Source of the DNA: Pseudoalteromonas luteoviolacea
GTDB taxonomy: Bacteria; Pseudomonadota; Gammaproteobacteria; Enterobacterales; Alteromonadaceae
DNA length: 64,000 nucleotides
Assembly: GCF_001696455.1 (NCBI RefSeq)
Contig: NZ_MAUJ01000001.1
Coordinates: 1 to 64,000, forward strand
Direction of reading: 5' to 3'
Below the pieces are notes generated by a model, which was not told where the DNA came from, searched no databases, and saw only the letters and a program-made list of their open reading frames with translations. Positions 27,905-36,592 of this stretch are shown here, one piece after another. The stretch's first letter is position 1, and every line of letters begins with the position of its first letter. The position numbers were made by a program, and so were the translations under genes.

Positions 27905-28321
27905 ATGAACACAGTAAAGAAAAACTCATTAGCTTTGACATTAAGCGCTGCGGTAGCGAGCACAGCGGCACTGGCGTCTGCAGAAGCCTCTGCTAACCCA
28001 TTCTCTTATGAAGTGATGACTGCCGGATATCAACTTGATGCCAGCGAAGGTAAGTGTGGTGAAGGTAAATGTGGCGGCGCAAAGAGCAAAGAAGGTAAAT
28101 GCGGCGAAGGCAAATGTGGTGGTGCAAAAAGCAAGTCTGAAGGTAAATGCGGCGAAGGTAAATGTGGCGGCGCGAAGAGCAAAGAAGGCAAATGCGGCGA
28201 AGGTAAATGTGGTGGCGCAAAAAGCAAGTCTGAAGGTAAGTGCGGCGAAGGCAAATGTGGTGGCGCAAAAAGCAAGTCTGAAGGCAAATGCGGCGAAGGC
28301 AAGTGTGGCGGTAGCCACTAA
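27905..28321 (+). CDS. hvfA: HvfA-like EGKCG-repeat precursor peptide
   Basis: Precursor of a ribosomally made, modified peptide, 138 residues from the ATG at 27905. Residues 1-31 are a signal peptide (LTLSAAVASTAALASAEASA). After a short spacer (NPFSYEVMTAGYQLDAS) come six units of EGKCGEGKCGGAKSK(S), the last ending GGSH, giving 12 EGKCG motifs and 12 cysteines. In Haemophilus HvfA, the cysteines of EGKCG motifs are converted to oxazolone/thioamide pairs that bind copper. The following DUF692 and DUF2063 genes supply the expected enzyme and partner. The DNA is a tandem array of 45- and 48-bp units. A TTG in the same frame at 27890 is less likely as start. Confidence 0.9.
   Translation: MNTVKKNSLALTLSAAVASTAALASAEASANPFSYEVMTAGYQLDASEGKCGEGKCGGAKSKEGKCGEGKCGGAKSKSEGKCGEGKCGGAKSKEGKCGEGKCGGAKSKSEGKCGEGKCGGAKSKSEGKCGEGKCGGSH
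28044..28318 (+). repeat. Tandem 45/48-bp repeats within hvfA
   Basis: Six in-frame copies encode EGKCGEGKCGGAKSK with an optional extra Ser codon (units 2, 4 and 5 carry it). Synonymous differences (GGT/GGC, AAA/AAG) show the copies have diverged somewhat since duplication. Confidence 0.9.
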
Positions 28322-28379
28322 TTAGCCACCGGTTGAGTTTTACCATAATTAGTTAGGTGTTTTGGCTGTGGGAGTGTTG

Positions 28380-29219
28380 ATGAACAAAGCGATGGGTAAC
28401 GTTGGTTTAGGTTTACGAAGAGAAATGCTAGGTGAGGTTCTTTCTTCACCATCTAGCCAAGTTGACTTTTATGAAGTAGCGCCAGAAAACTGGATGAATT
28501 TGGGTGGCAAGTTTGGTAATCAGTTTTCTCGGCTAACAGAGCAACATAACTTTGTATGTCATGGCTTATCACTATCGCTTGGTGCGACAACACCTCTAGA
28601 TGCTGAATTTCTCAAGGCGCTTAAACAATTTTTTGAGCGCCATCAAATTCAGTGTTACAGCGAGCACCTGAGCTATTGTTCGGGCGACGGTCATATGTAT
28701 GACCTGATGCCAATTCCTTTCACAGAGGAGGCTGTAAAACACACCGCGAGTCGAATTCGTGAGGTACAAGCACACTTGGAAAGAAAAATTGCCGTTGAAA
28801 ATGTGTCTTATTATGCGGCGCCGGGTCAGGAAATGTCTGAATTGGAATTTACATTAGCAGTTATACAGGAAGCTGATTGTGATTTGCTGCTGGATGTAAA
28901 TAATATCTATGTAAATTCAATTAACCATGGTTACGACGCAGAAGCCTTTTTGGCTGCGATGCCTACTGAGCGCATAGCTTATGGCCATATTGCGGGTCAC
29001 TATGAGGAAGACAAGGATTTGCTTATAGACACTCATGGCGCGGACGTATGTGATCCTGTGTGGAAATTACTCACAAAAGCCTATGAGTATCACGGTATCT
29101 TTCCAACTTTGTTAGAGCGAGACTTTAATATTCCCCCAATGGAAATTTTACTCGACGAAGTTGGCCAAATTCATTCAGCACAAAGCGCATATCGTCAGCA
29201 GCAAAGGGGGATTGCCTAA
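28380..29219 (+). CDS. hvfB: DUF692 multinuclear non-heme iron oxidase (HvfB/BufB)
   Basis: MNIO-family enzyme of 279 residues from the ATG at 28380 (RBS GGAG), a TIM-barrel oxidase that modifies cysteine residues in partner peptides. Conserved metal-ligand segments are visible: CHGLSLSLG, CYSEHLSYCSG, AVENVSYY, LLDVNNIYVNS, YGHIAGHYEE, DTHGADV and LLERDFNIPP. In HvfB/MbnB-type enzymes these His, Asp and Glu residues bind two or three irons. It is coupled to hvfC by a one-base overlap and should act on the EGKCG peptide. In-frame codons upstream (TTG 28362) are less plausible starts. Confidence 0.93.
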   Translation: MNKAMGNVGLGLRREMLGEVLSSPSSQVDFYEVAPENWMNLGGKFGNQFSRLTEQHNFVCHGLSLSLGATTPLDAEFLKALKQFFERHQIQCYSEHLSYCSGDGHMYDLMPIPFTEEAVKHTASRIREVQAHLERKIAVENVSYYAAPGQEMSELEFTLAVIQEADCDLLLDVNNIYVNSINHGYDAEAFLAAMPTERIAYGHIAGHYEEDKDLLIDTHGADVCDPVWKLLTKAYEYHGIFPTLLERDFNIPPMEILLDEVGQIHSAQSAYRQQQRGIA

Positions 29220-29989
29220 TGTCTTTTGCACAAGTGCAAGCTAACTTTGTTGCACATATCAAAGATCCTGACAATGTACCTAGCCCAACAGGTATTGAAG
29301 ACAGGAGAATGAAAATTTATCGGGAATTGTTTTTTAATAATATTGAGAACTTTGTCGCATCTGCATTTCCCGTGCTTAAAAGTTTATATTTACCAGAAGA
29401 TTGGCAGAAACTGGTTCGCCAGTTTTTTATCGAGCATGATTGTAAGAGCCCATACTTTCTTGAGATAAGCCAAGAATTTCTTAGTTACCTTGAGCTAAGC
29501 TATACAAAAAAAACGCATGATCCAAGCTTCATGTATGAGCTTGCACATTATGAATGGGTTGAATTGGATGTTTCTATTTGTGAACGCAGTGAAAGTGAAA
29601 GCACGAGACAGTCTCCATTAGCGCTCGATACAGCGTTGTTTTTGTCGTCGACTGCCAGATGTGTTCACTATGACTATCCAGTTCATCAGATAAAGCCTGA
29701 TTTCCAGCCTACCAACCCCGATGGCGGGCCTTATTGTTTCATTGTGTATCGAGACTTTGATGAAGAAACACAGTTTATCTCGGTAAATCCATTGACGACA
29801 ATGCTACTTGACGCGATTACGCAAACGCCTGGTATTTGCATCACTGAGTTAAGCCATAGTATCTCAGAACAAATTCCACAGTTTACCGCTGAGCAGTTAG
29901 CAATAGGCGCACAACAAACACTTCAGCAATTTGTTGAACTTGGCATAATTGTAGAGAAAACCCCCAACAGCACTTTATCTACAATTTAA
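29219..29989 (+). CDS. hvfC: DUF2063 partner protein (HvfC/BufC)
   Basis: Protein of 256 residues. The N-terminal DUF2063 DNA-binding-like domain (FAQVQANFVAHIKDP... RRMKIYRELFFNNIENFVAS, YLPEDWQKLVRQFF) presents the precursor to the MNIO enzyme. The C-terminal half is variable and includes FIVYRDFDEETQFISVNPLT, a fold typical of HvfC/BufC. It is probably the peptide-recognition subunit of the HvfB-HvfC complex. Confidence 0.9.
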   Translation: MSFAQVQANFVAHIKDPDNVPSPTGIEDRRMKIYRELFFNNIENFVASAFPVLKSLYLPEDWQKLVRQFFIEHDCKSPYFLEISQEFLSYLELSYTKKTHDPSFMYELAHYEWVELDVSICERSESESTRQSPLALDTALFLSSTARCVHYDYPVHQIKPDFQPTNPDGGPYCFIVYRDFDEETQFISVNPLTTMLLDAITQTPGICITELSHSISEQIPQFTAEQLAIGAQQTLQQFVELGIIVEKTPNSTLSTI

Positions 29990-30072
29990 CTTCCACTAAA
30001 ATTGACCGCACATGTCGTGCTATAGCCTTCTATTCTTTTAACGGGTACAAGGTTCAATTTCAGGGGACTACT

Positions 30073-30192
30073 ATGTCAGATAGTGATTACAAAGATCCAT
30101 TTAATGCAAAGTACTTTTTTGCATTTTTAGCTTGTTTTGTCGTGATTGGTTGCTTAAATGCTATTTTAGGATGGCTTACTTTAGGTGCGTAA
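30073..30192 (+). CDS. Small single-TM protein downstream of hvfC
   Basis: Forty codons (including stop) give a 39-residue peptide with a polar N-terminus (MSDSDYKDPFNAKY) and one hydrophobic helix (FFAFLACFVVIGCLNAILGW). The RBS AGGGG lies 6 bp upstream of the ATG. It follows hvfC by 83 bp on the same strand. Some hvf/buf operons end with a DoxX-type membrane protein (HvfD); none is present here. It may be an independent small membrane protein. No family recognised. Confidence 0.6.
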   Translation: MSDSDYKDPFNAKYFFAFLACFVVIGCLNAILGWLTLGA

Positions 30193-30331
30193 TACACGCT
30201 TATTGGCTTTTCAATATGGACTTCCAGTGTAGATGGGTCACAAACTAAACAAGCTTGGCCCATTAATTGATTTAAGTTTGGTTTTTTCCTCGAAAATCAC
30301 TCAATCTCGTTTCAACTCGATCCATTCTTGT

Positions 30332-30337
30332 TATAAT
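30332..30337 (+). promoter_or_regulatory. Putative -10 box of the apt-dnaX operon
   Basis: TATAAT lies 37 bp before the apt start. A clear -35 at ideal spacing was not identified (TTCAAC at 30311 is 15 bp away). Confidence 0.45.
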
Positions 30338-30374
30338 CATCTTCTTTCGACTTAAAATCTAATAACGAACCATT

Positions 30375-30920
30375 ATGACACAAGAAAATACTTCTTTGAT
30401 CAAAGAGAGCATTGCAACAGTCCCTAATTACCCTAAAGAAGGGATCATGTTTAGAGACGTTACGACGTTGCTTGCCAACCCTGCCGCTTTTAAAGCAACA
30501 CTAAAAGCATTTATCGATGCGTATAAAGATCAAGGCTTCGATAAAATTATCGGTACGGAATCTCGAGGTTTTATTTTCGGTGCCCCGTTAGCGTTAGAAC
30601 TTGGCATTCCATTTATCCCTGTTCGTAAACCAGGCAAGTTACCACGTGAAGTTGTCAGCCAGTCTTATCAACTTGAATACGGCGAAGATACGCTTGAGCT
30701 TCATAAAGATGCAATAGAACAAGGCGACAAAGTTTTATTAGTGGATGATTTACTCGCAACTGGCGGAACGATTGAAGCGACAGCGAAGCTAGTTGAACGC
30801 TTGGGCGGTAAAGCTACGGATGCTGCTTTTGTTATTTCATTGCCAGAGCTAGGTGGTGAACAAAGAGTTGCAGCGCTTGGCTTGAATATCCTTAAATTAG
30901 TAGAGTTTGACGGCGAGTAG
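30375..30920 (+). CDS. apt: Adenine phosphoribosyltransferase
   Basis: Purine salvage enzyme that converts adenine and PRPP to AMP, 181 residues. The PRPP-binding motif [12 protein letters not shown] is clear, as are the adenine/flexible loop segments [17 protein letters not shown] and [14 protein letters not shown]. It is the first gene of apt-dnaX-ybaB, as in E. coli, 5 bp from dnaX. Confidence 0.96.
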   Translation: MTQENTSLIKESIATVPNYPKEGIMFRDVTTLLANPAAFKATLKAFIDAYKDQGFDKIIGTESRGFIFGAPLALELGIPFIPVRKPGKLPREVVSQSYQLEYGEDTLELHKDAIEQGDKVLLVDDLLATGGTIEATAKLVERLGGKATDAAFVISLPELGGEQRVAALGLNILKLVEFDGE

Positions 30921-30925
30921 TACCA

Positions 30926-33373
30926 ATGAGCTATCAGGTCTTAGCAAGAAAGTGGCGACCGCAATCATTTCACGAGATGATGGGTCAAGAGCATGTAAAG
31001 CAAGCTTTAATCAATGCGCTTAATGAACAGCGTTTACACCATGCATATTTGTTTACTGGTACTCGCGGCGTCGGCAAGACCACTATTGCTAGGATCTTTG
31101 CAAAAAGTTTAAACTGTGAGCAAGGTATATCTTCCACGCCCTGTGGTCAATGTGGTACATGTGAAGAGATAGAGTCAGGCAAGTTCATTGACTTAATCGA
31201 AATAGATGCTGCATCACGAACCAAAGTGGAAGACACTCGAGAGATACTGGACAATGTGCAATATGCGCCAACCCGAGGTAGATATAAGGTATACCTAATC
31301 GATGAGGTGCACATGCTCTCTAAACACAGTTTCAATGCCTTGCTCAAAACGCTCGAAGAACCGCCTGAACATGTTAAATTTCTGCTGGCAACGACGGATC
31401 CTCAAAAATTACCAATCACAATTCTATCGCGTTGCTTACAGTTTAATTTAAATGCCATGGCAAAAGGTCAAATCGTTGAGCAGCTTGCCAAAATCTTACC
31501 CAGCGAAAACTTTCAGTTCGAGCAAGAGGCATTAGAGATTATTGCTAAGGCAGCAGATGGCAGTATGCGGGATGCACTGAGCTTAACTGACCAAGCTATC
31601 GCGCAGACCAACGGACAATTGAATGTTACTGCTGTGCAGCAGATGCTGGGATTAATGGACAGTGCGCATGCGATGTTGTTAATGAGTGCAATTCTTTGCC
31701 AGGACGGCTCTGCACTGATGTCAGAAATCGATAATATAGCGCTTAAAAATGGTAACTTTACCAGTGTTATTGATGATTTAATCTCGTTGATGCACATTAT
31801 CCAGCTTACTCAATTAGTGCCGCAAGCAGCACATATGGGACAATTTGATAAGCAGCAAATAAAAATGCTCGCAGAGCAAGTTTCTCCGCAAACCGCGCAG
31901 TTTTACTATCAACTACTACTGACAGGTAAGAAGGATTTGAGTTGGGCACCAGATGCTAGACTTGGCTTTGAAATGGTTATGTTGCGCTTGCTCGCATTTG
32001 AAGGGACTGATTTGGTGCAACTCGCAACGACTGCGGTGAGTTCAAAAAGTGCACAAAATGCTAATCAATCTCGAGCGGGTGCATTACGAGATATATTAAA
32101 TAGTAACCAAAATAAGGCGCAGGTTCAGACACATTCATCTCAGCAGCAGACGCCTTCAACTACGCCTATTGAGCAGCAAACCTCAAGCGAGCAACCACAA
32201 TTAAGAACGGCTCAACATCACCAACTGCCAAATAGTGGCGACGTCTTATCGGATCGTCCCTCTATTGCCCCTCATTCTGAGCCGCCGCAGGTGACGCAAC
32301 CACAACCACAGTCGCAACCAAATCTGCCACCACCAACGTCTGTGATTGACTCTCAAGACCAATTTCCTCCTATGGAGCAGCAGTTCAACGATGTAATGGC
32401 TCAAGCTACTGCACAAGGTTTTGATGAGCAAAATCAGTATCTACAAAACGATACTGCACCAGTTAATCAAGATATGGCAACTGAGCAACCTGTACAACAA
32501 CCGTCGAATACGAAGCGGGATGCCCAAACGTTATATTCACAAAAACAAGGCGAGGCACAATCTGCAATTGCTAAAATATTACAGAATAGGCAGATTTCGG
32601 GTGCTGGAAAGCTTTTAGGGGGCAACGAAACGCCAAAAAAGCCTGAACAGGGGAGTGTGATACAACCAGCAAGTAAAGTTGCACAATCAAATGCGCTGCC
32701 CACCTCAAGCTCAGCCTCACAGCCAGTAGGGAGTTTTACTGAGACAAGTTCTAAACAGGTCAATGACCTTGGGTCCAATACAAACAGTGATTTAGAGTCG
32801 CGTCAGCCAATTCATAGACCTAAGCCCAAAAAGCCAGAGATCTCCGAGCGCTTTAAAAAGGATGAGAGCAAGCTTGCCCCAGAGCTGATTGAGCAGCTTA
32901 CGCCTCAACAATCTCAATCTGATGAAGATGAACATAAAATTGAGATCCCAATTCCGGAGAACTTTGTAAGCCCGATAAGTGATATCAAATTTGCGCATCA
33001 AAAAGATGATTGGGCAAAACTGATTGAGGCGATGGAATTAAGTGGACGTGTCAGGCAGTTTGCATTACATGCAATGTACCAAAAGCAAGCTAGTACTTGC
33101 ATATTGTCAACTGAATTAAGTCAACAACACCTTGATTCTCCTATGCTCAGAGAAAAGCTACAGGAATCTTTTTCCAAGGTGCTAAATGAGCCTATTGAAT
33201 TGCAGTTAGAATTTATAGAACAAGTGAATTCTACTCCATTTTTAATTCAACAGGACATTGACCAACAACGTTATTTAGAGGCAGTAGACGCTGTTAATGC
33301 AGACCCTGTTATCCAAACGATGGTGGCAGAATTTGACGCGACGGTAAACGAAAAATCGGTAAAGGCATTGTAA
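30926..33373 (+). CDS. dnaX: DNA polymerase III tau/gamma subunit DnaX
   Basis: Clamp-loader ATPase, 815 residues as full-length tau. Walker A is at 45-52 (GTRGVGKT); the zinc module has Cys64, 73, 76 and 79; the DEAD-like box is IDEVHML near 125-131. Domains I-III span about 1-370. A long Gln/Pro-rich linker runs to about 640, and the C-terminal tau domain contacts the polymerase and DnaB. The in-frame slippery site at 32635-32641 would yield a 573-residue gamma. The linker is longer and richer in glutamine than in E. coli (643 residues in total). Confidence 0.95.
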   Translation: MSYQVLARKWRPQSFHEMMGQEHVKQALINALNEQRLHHAYLFTGTRGVGKTTIARIFAKSLNCEQGISSTPCGQCGTCEEIESGKFIDLIEIDAASRTKVEDTREILDNVQYAPTRGRYKVYLIDEVHMLSKHSFNALLKTLEEPPEHVKFLLATTDPQKLPITILSRCLQFNLNAMAKGQIVEQLAKILPSENFQFEQEALEIIAKAADGSMRDALSLTDQAIAQTNGQLNVTAVQQMLGLMDSAHAMLLMSAILCQDGSALMSEIDNIALKNGNFTSVIDDLISLMHIIQLTQLVPQAAHMGQFDKQQIKMLAEQVSPQTAQFYYQLLLTGKKDLSWAPDARLGFEMVMLRLLAFEGTDLVQLATTAVSSKSAQNANQSRAGALRDILNSNQNKAQVQTHSSQQQTPSTTPIEQQTSSEQPQLRTAQHHQLPNSGDVLSDRPSIAPHSEPPQVTQPQPQSQPNLPPPTSVIDSQDQFPPMEQQFNDVMAQATAQGFDEQNQYLQNDTAPVNQDMATEQPVQQPSNTKRDAQTLYSQKQGEAQSAIAKILQNRQISGAGKLLGGNETPKKPEQGSVIQPASKVAQSNALPTSSSASQPVGSFTETSSKQVNDLGSNTNSDLESRQPIHRPKPKKPEISERFKKDESKLAPELIEQLTPQQSQSDEDEHKIEIPIPENFVSPISDIKFAHQKDDWAKLIEAMELSGRVRQFALHAMYQKQASTCILSTELSQQHLDSPMLREKLQESFSKVLNEPIELQLEFIEQVNSTPFLIQQDIDQQRYLEAVDAVNADPVIQTMVAEFDATVNEKSVKAL
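32617..32646 (+). promoter_or_regulatory. dnaX programmed -1 frameshift signal
   Basis: A-AAA-AAG (32635-32641) sits in the exact reading phase for -1 slippage. An upstream Shine-Dalgarno-like AGGGGG (32617-32622) lies 12 bp before it. After the slip, GCC is followed directly by TGA (32644-32646), so gamma would end in Lys-Lys-Ala. E. coli dnaX uses the same heptamer and a similar upstream element; a downstream stem-loop is not obvious here. Confidence 0.82.
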
Positions 33374-33432
33374 TTGGTTACAATAGCCCTTATCTTTTAG
33401 CCAATTAAATTATTGAAGTAAGAGAGCACACT

Positions 33433-33759
33433 ATGTTTAAAGGTGGAATGGGCAATATCATGAAACAAGCTCAGCAAATGCAAGAGCGCATGGAAAAAGC
33501 CCAAGAAGAGATTAAAAGCCTAGAAGTTACAGGCGAAGCAGGTGCTGGCTTGGTTAAAGTCACAATGCTAGGCAGTCATAATGTTCGTCGTGTAGAAATT
33601 GATGAAAGTCTAATGGAAGACGATAAAGATATGATTGAAGACTTGCTTGCGGCAGCTGTCAATGACGCTGTACGTCGCGTAGGTGAAGAAACTCAAAAGC
33701 GTATGTCGGAAGTAACCGGCGGTATGCAAATGCCTCCAGGTTTTAAAATGCCGTTCTAG
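33433..33759 (+). CDS. ybaB: YbaB/EbfC nucleoid-associated protein
   Basis: Small dimeric DNA-binding protein, 108 residues, normal family length. It starts [20 protein letters not shown] and contains [20 protein letters not shown], the typical tweezer fold sequence. It is co-oriented with dnaX 60 bp downstream and, in this genome, followed by its own terminator before a rhomboid gene rather than directly by recR. Confidence 0.94.
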   Translation: MFKGGMGNIMKQAQQMQERMEKAQEEIKSLEVTGEAGAGLVKVTMLGSHNVRRVEIDESLMEDDKDMIEDLLAAAVNDAVRRVGEETQKRMSEVTGGMQMPPGFKMPF

Positions 33760-33771
33760 GACGAGCACAGT

Positions 33772-33802
33772 AAAAAGCCCGCTAATAGTAGCGGGCTTTT
33801 TC
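33772..33802 (+). terminator. Intrinsic terminator after ybaB
   Basis: AAAAAGCCCGCT/AGCGGGCTTTTT stem with AATAGT loop and T-run. It splits the classical dnaX-ybaB-recR unit. Confidence 0.9.
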
Positions 33803-33832
33803 GTTTCTAATATCGAAGAATCATAGTTTTAC

Positions 33833-34390
33833 ATGAAAACGAATACCATTGTAACAAGTAACTTTCGACTTATTTTATATGCTGCGGCGGTCATGGTTTT
33901 GATGGTGCTACTGGACTTGGTTGGCGTACCAGTGAAGTCCTTTGGCATAATTCCACACAGCGAAATGCATCTAATTGGTATTTTAACCTCCCCATTTATA
34001 CATAGTGGGTGGTCGCATTTGAGTGGAAACTTGATGGGTTTAGCAATTAGCGGCTATCTCATGAGCAAGCAGGCAGGCTTTAAAAGAGTGACACTGGGTA
34101 TTACTTTAACTACAGGTCTTTGTGTATGGTTATTTGCAGGGAGCGGAAATCATATTGGCGCGTCTGGCGTGATCATGGGTTTCTACGGCTATTTGATCGG
34201 TGTCGCCTTGTTTAAGCGTAATCTAATTGGGATTGTCACCTTAGCCGTACTTGTTGTCTTAACTTATTACGCGAATATTAGCTTTTTTGCGACACTTTTA
34301 GACTTTTCTGAGCAAACAAGTAGTTCAGGGCATCTATTTGGTTTTGGCAGTGGATTAGGTTTATCTTATGTATTAAGGCATAAAAACTAG
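33833..34390 (+). CDS. Rhomboid-family intramembrane serine protease
   Basis: Compact rhomboid of 185 residues with about six TM segments. The catalytic Ser lies in GASGVIMG (GxSG at about residues 109-112), and the catalytic His is in SGHLFGFGSG. The conserved HSGWSHLSGN motif precedes TM2. This is the small bacterial type (not GlpG-like). The N-terminus is short (SNFRLILYAAAVMVL) with the first TM starting at about residue 11. The substrate is unknown. The gene is inserted between ybaB and recR, which are adjacent in most gammaproteobacteria. Confidence 0.9.
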   Translation: MKTNTIVTSNFRLILYAAAVMVLMVLLDLVGVPVKSFGIIPHSEMHLIGILTSPFIHSGWSHLSGNLMGLAISGYLMSKQAGFKRVTLGITLTTGLCVWLFAGSGNHIGASGVIMGFYGYLIGVALFKRNLIGIVTLAVLVVLTYYANISFFATLLDFSEQTSSSGHLFGFGSGLGLSYVLRHKN

Positions 34391-34542
34391 TTGCATAGAT
34401 TGGAAAGGGTTGCAAGCTAGAACAAAATTGAGCCAATTGGACTTTGTGGTGACTTGATTTCTTTCAATCAAAGTTTTAATCACTTATTATCGCTTTTTAG
34501 CACGTTATTTATTTGGTGCGAAAGTACCAACGTTGAGGGTAT

Positions 34543-35142
34543 ATGCAGTTATCACCTAAATTAGCCGCTTTAGTTGAAGCACTAAGATGTTTACCAGGTA
34601 TTGGTCCTAAGTCAGCTCAGCGTATTGCTTTTCACTTACTTGAGCGAGACCGAGATGGCGGGGCACAGCTGGGCAATTGTTTAACAGAAGCAATGAATAG
34701 CATAGGCCACTGTGAATCTTGTCGAACATTTTCAGAAACACCTATTTGTGATATTTGTACCAGTGTGAAACGCCAAGATACGGGCTTGCTGTGTATTGTA
34801 GAGTCCCCTACAGACGTTCTTGCGATAGAACAAACAGGACAATACAACGGACTGTATTTTGTCTTAATGGGTCATTTATCTCCACTAGATGGGATTGGAC
34901 CACAAGAGATCGGTCTCGATATATTGCATTCCAAATTACAAAAAGGGGGCATTAAGGAAGTTATTCTTGCGACGAATCCCACTGTTGAAGGTGAAGCAAC
35001 GGCGCACTATATTGCTGAGCTTTGCAATAACCTTGATGTTAGCGCATCCAGAATAGCCCACGGTATGCCAGTGGGTGGAGAATTAGACTTGGTAGATGGC
35101 ATGACACTAATGCATGCATTTTCTGGCAGAAAAACGCTCTAA
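34543..35142 (+). CDS. recR: Recombination mediator RecR
   Basis: Recombinational repair protein, 199 residues, that loads RecA with RecF and RecO. It shows the N-terminal HhH region ([20 protein letters not shown]), the four-Cys zinc finger ([16 protein letters not shown]), the Toprim domain ([16 protein letters not shown]) and the C-terminal [18 protein letters not shown]-like motif. Length is as in E. coli. It has its own upstream region. Confidence 0.96.
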   Translation: MQLSPKLAALVEALRCLPGIGPKSAQRIAFHLLERDRDGGAQLGNCLTEAMNSIGHCESCRTFSETPICDICTSVKRQDTGLLCIVESPTDVLAIEQTGQYNGLYFVLMGHLSPLDGIGPQEIGLDILHSKLQKGGIKEVILATNPTVEGEATAHYIAELCNNLDVSASRIAHGMPVGGELDLVDGMTLMHAFSGRKTL

Positions 35143-35434
35143 ATTGATTATTGAATTAATTCTTTTTGTTCAAGAGTTTACCAAAAACACCTGAATAGGG
35201 CTTGTACTCTGTATTGTTTACAAAATGTAAAATTAGAGGTTGCAATTCTAGTTAGGGGAACATATTATTTTACTGCCGGAATATTTACTGATGATTACTT
35301 TTTAAACTCAGTAAGATGGTGGGTTTGTTGTGAGTGTTTTGGGCTCAAGTTTAGACTGTTTGCCGTTTTCGGTAAATTAACAATTACTTGTAATATATAC
35401 GTTACTAGATACAAACAAGGTATATTCTGTGACA
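35143..35434. other. Intergenic region after recR
   Basis: About 290 bp, AT-rich, with no gene, no strong terminator and no recognised motif. It starts the segment that separates recR from htpG. Confidence 0.4.
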
Positions 35435-35800
35435 ATGCTTATCGCTGCTATATTACTTTATATTTTGGCTATTACTATTTGCCTAACGGTGATAGTAAAG
35501 GGCCATAGCTTAAATAATATAGAAAAAAAGTTAAAAAAACTAATTGCAAAGGACTCTGCGGATAGCGAAGACGCGATCAGCCAAAAAGATTACTATCAGG
35601 CGTATGAAATAGTAGATGATTTAGGAGCTGTGCTGGAATGCAATAATGACATGGTTAAGTACGATGGTGTCAAAAGTGTATTTCGACGCGTTGAAAAGTT
35701 TAGAAACCAAAAGCAGCCTGTTGCAGAATGTGACGAGGGTGAGCTTGAAGTTGACTCAAATATCAGCAAAAAAAGAAACGGATTGTGGGTCGTAAAATAA
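35429..35800 (+). CDS. Small single-TM protein, paralogue A of the recR-htpG island
   Basis: Up to 123 residues (GTG at 35429, ATG at 35435). One N-terminal TM helix (IAAILLYILAITICLTVIVKG) is followed by HSLNNIEKKLKKL and a cytoplasmic domain with YYQAYEIVDDLGAVLECNND and VFRRVEKFRN, ending WVVK. The same pattern recurs in the protein at 36593-36937, so the two are paralogues. No known domain is recognised. Confidence 0.7.
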   Translation: MTMLIAAILLYILAITICLTVIVKGHSLNNIEKKLKKLIAKDSADSEDAISQKDYYQAYEIVDDLGAVLECNNDMVKYDGVKSVFRRVEKFRNQKQPVAECDEGELEVDSNISKKRNGLWVVK

Positions 35801-36039
35801 TTTTGATGACTTAACTACCCACGCCCTGAGTCGATTGAAACGTAAACATTTTGTACGATATTTAATAAAAAGCTTTAAGGGTTAAGCAACTTAAAACCGA
35901 AGGATAGTAGCCAACAAATGTCAAAATCATAACGATAGATGGTTTGGGCTGTGTGTTTGGTGGGAAGCAATAGAGAGCTCAGCTAGTATGTTCCGCAATA
36001 GCTTATAACACCTAAAAGATTGATTAGTAACACACATAT

Positions 36040-36591
36040 ATGAATGAATTTATAGACTTAATCGGCTGGGTGCTTCGTGTACTCATGTTCCTTGTTGTCG
36101 TATATCTACTTTACTACTTTAAGCAGTACCGCTTCAGCTTATTATTTGGACGCTCTGGTAGTCTTAAAACTAGGGCTGACCATGAACTACACTCTTGTTT
36201 TCTAGCAGCACTTGTTACACTTGTTTTTTACGTGCTTTTTCAGCAATTGTTAGATTATATCGTAACCTTACCGATAGAAGAGGTCGCGCTCAGGCAGATT
36301 TATTACTTTATTTCAGCTTGTACTTCCGCTTCCATCATTATCACGCTTACTCTGTTACATGCTGTGAGAGGATGTACATTTGCTCCTGTTGCACGGTTTT
36401 GCTGCTATTTTCAGCTACTTGCGATGATATTAAAGACTGTTCAATTAATAGTGCATGGCTATATGGGTGTTGTTGCATTTAACCCGATTTTTTCTATATT
36501 GATCCTTACAATCACGATTGTGCAATTCATCTTGGTAGCAAAGTATCCATTTAAGATATTTATGACCAATAAGTTTGCTAGGGAAAGCTGA
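36040..36591 (+). CDS. Multispanning membrane protein of the recR-htpG island
   Basis: Hydrophobic protein of 183 residues with about four to five TM helices (for example VLRVLMFLVVVYLLYYF, FLAALVTLVFYVLF, SASIIITLTLLHAV, ILILTITIVQFILVA). I recognise no family. It overlaps closely with the next gene: its TGA is followed by one base and then that gene's ATG, so they are probably translationally coupled. It lies between two paralogous single-TM proteins and could form a membrane complex with them. Confidence 0.68.
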   Translation: MNEFIDLIGWVLRVLMFLVVVYLLYYFKQYRFSLLFGRSGSLKTRADHELHSCFLAALVTLVFYVLFQQLLDYIVTLPIEEVALRQIYYFISACTSASIIITLTLLHAVRGCTFAPVARFCCYFQLLAMILKTVQLIVHGYMGVVAFNPIFSILILTITIVQFILVAKYPFKIFMTNKFARES

Positions 36592-36592
36592 C

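Noticed and set aside
28044-28318. CRISPR array
   Set aside because: The repeats are coding, contiguous without spacers and in frame with a signal-peptide protein.
27941-28346. Several open frames opposite or out of phase with hvfA
   Set aside because: The tandem repeat keeps all frames open; the plus-frame EGKCG reading has a signal peptide, an RBS and matching operon genes.
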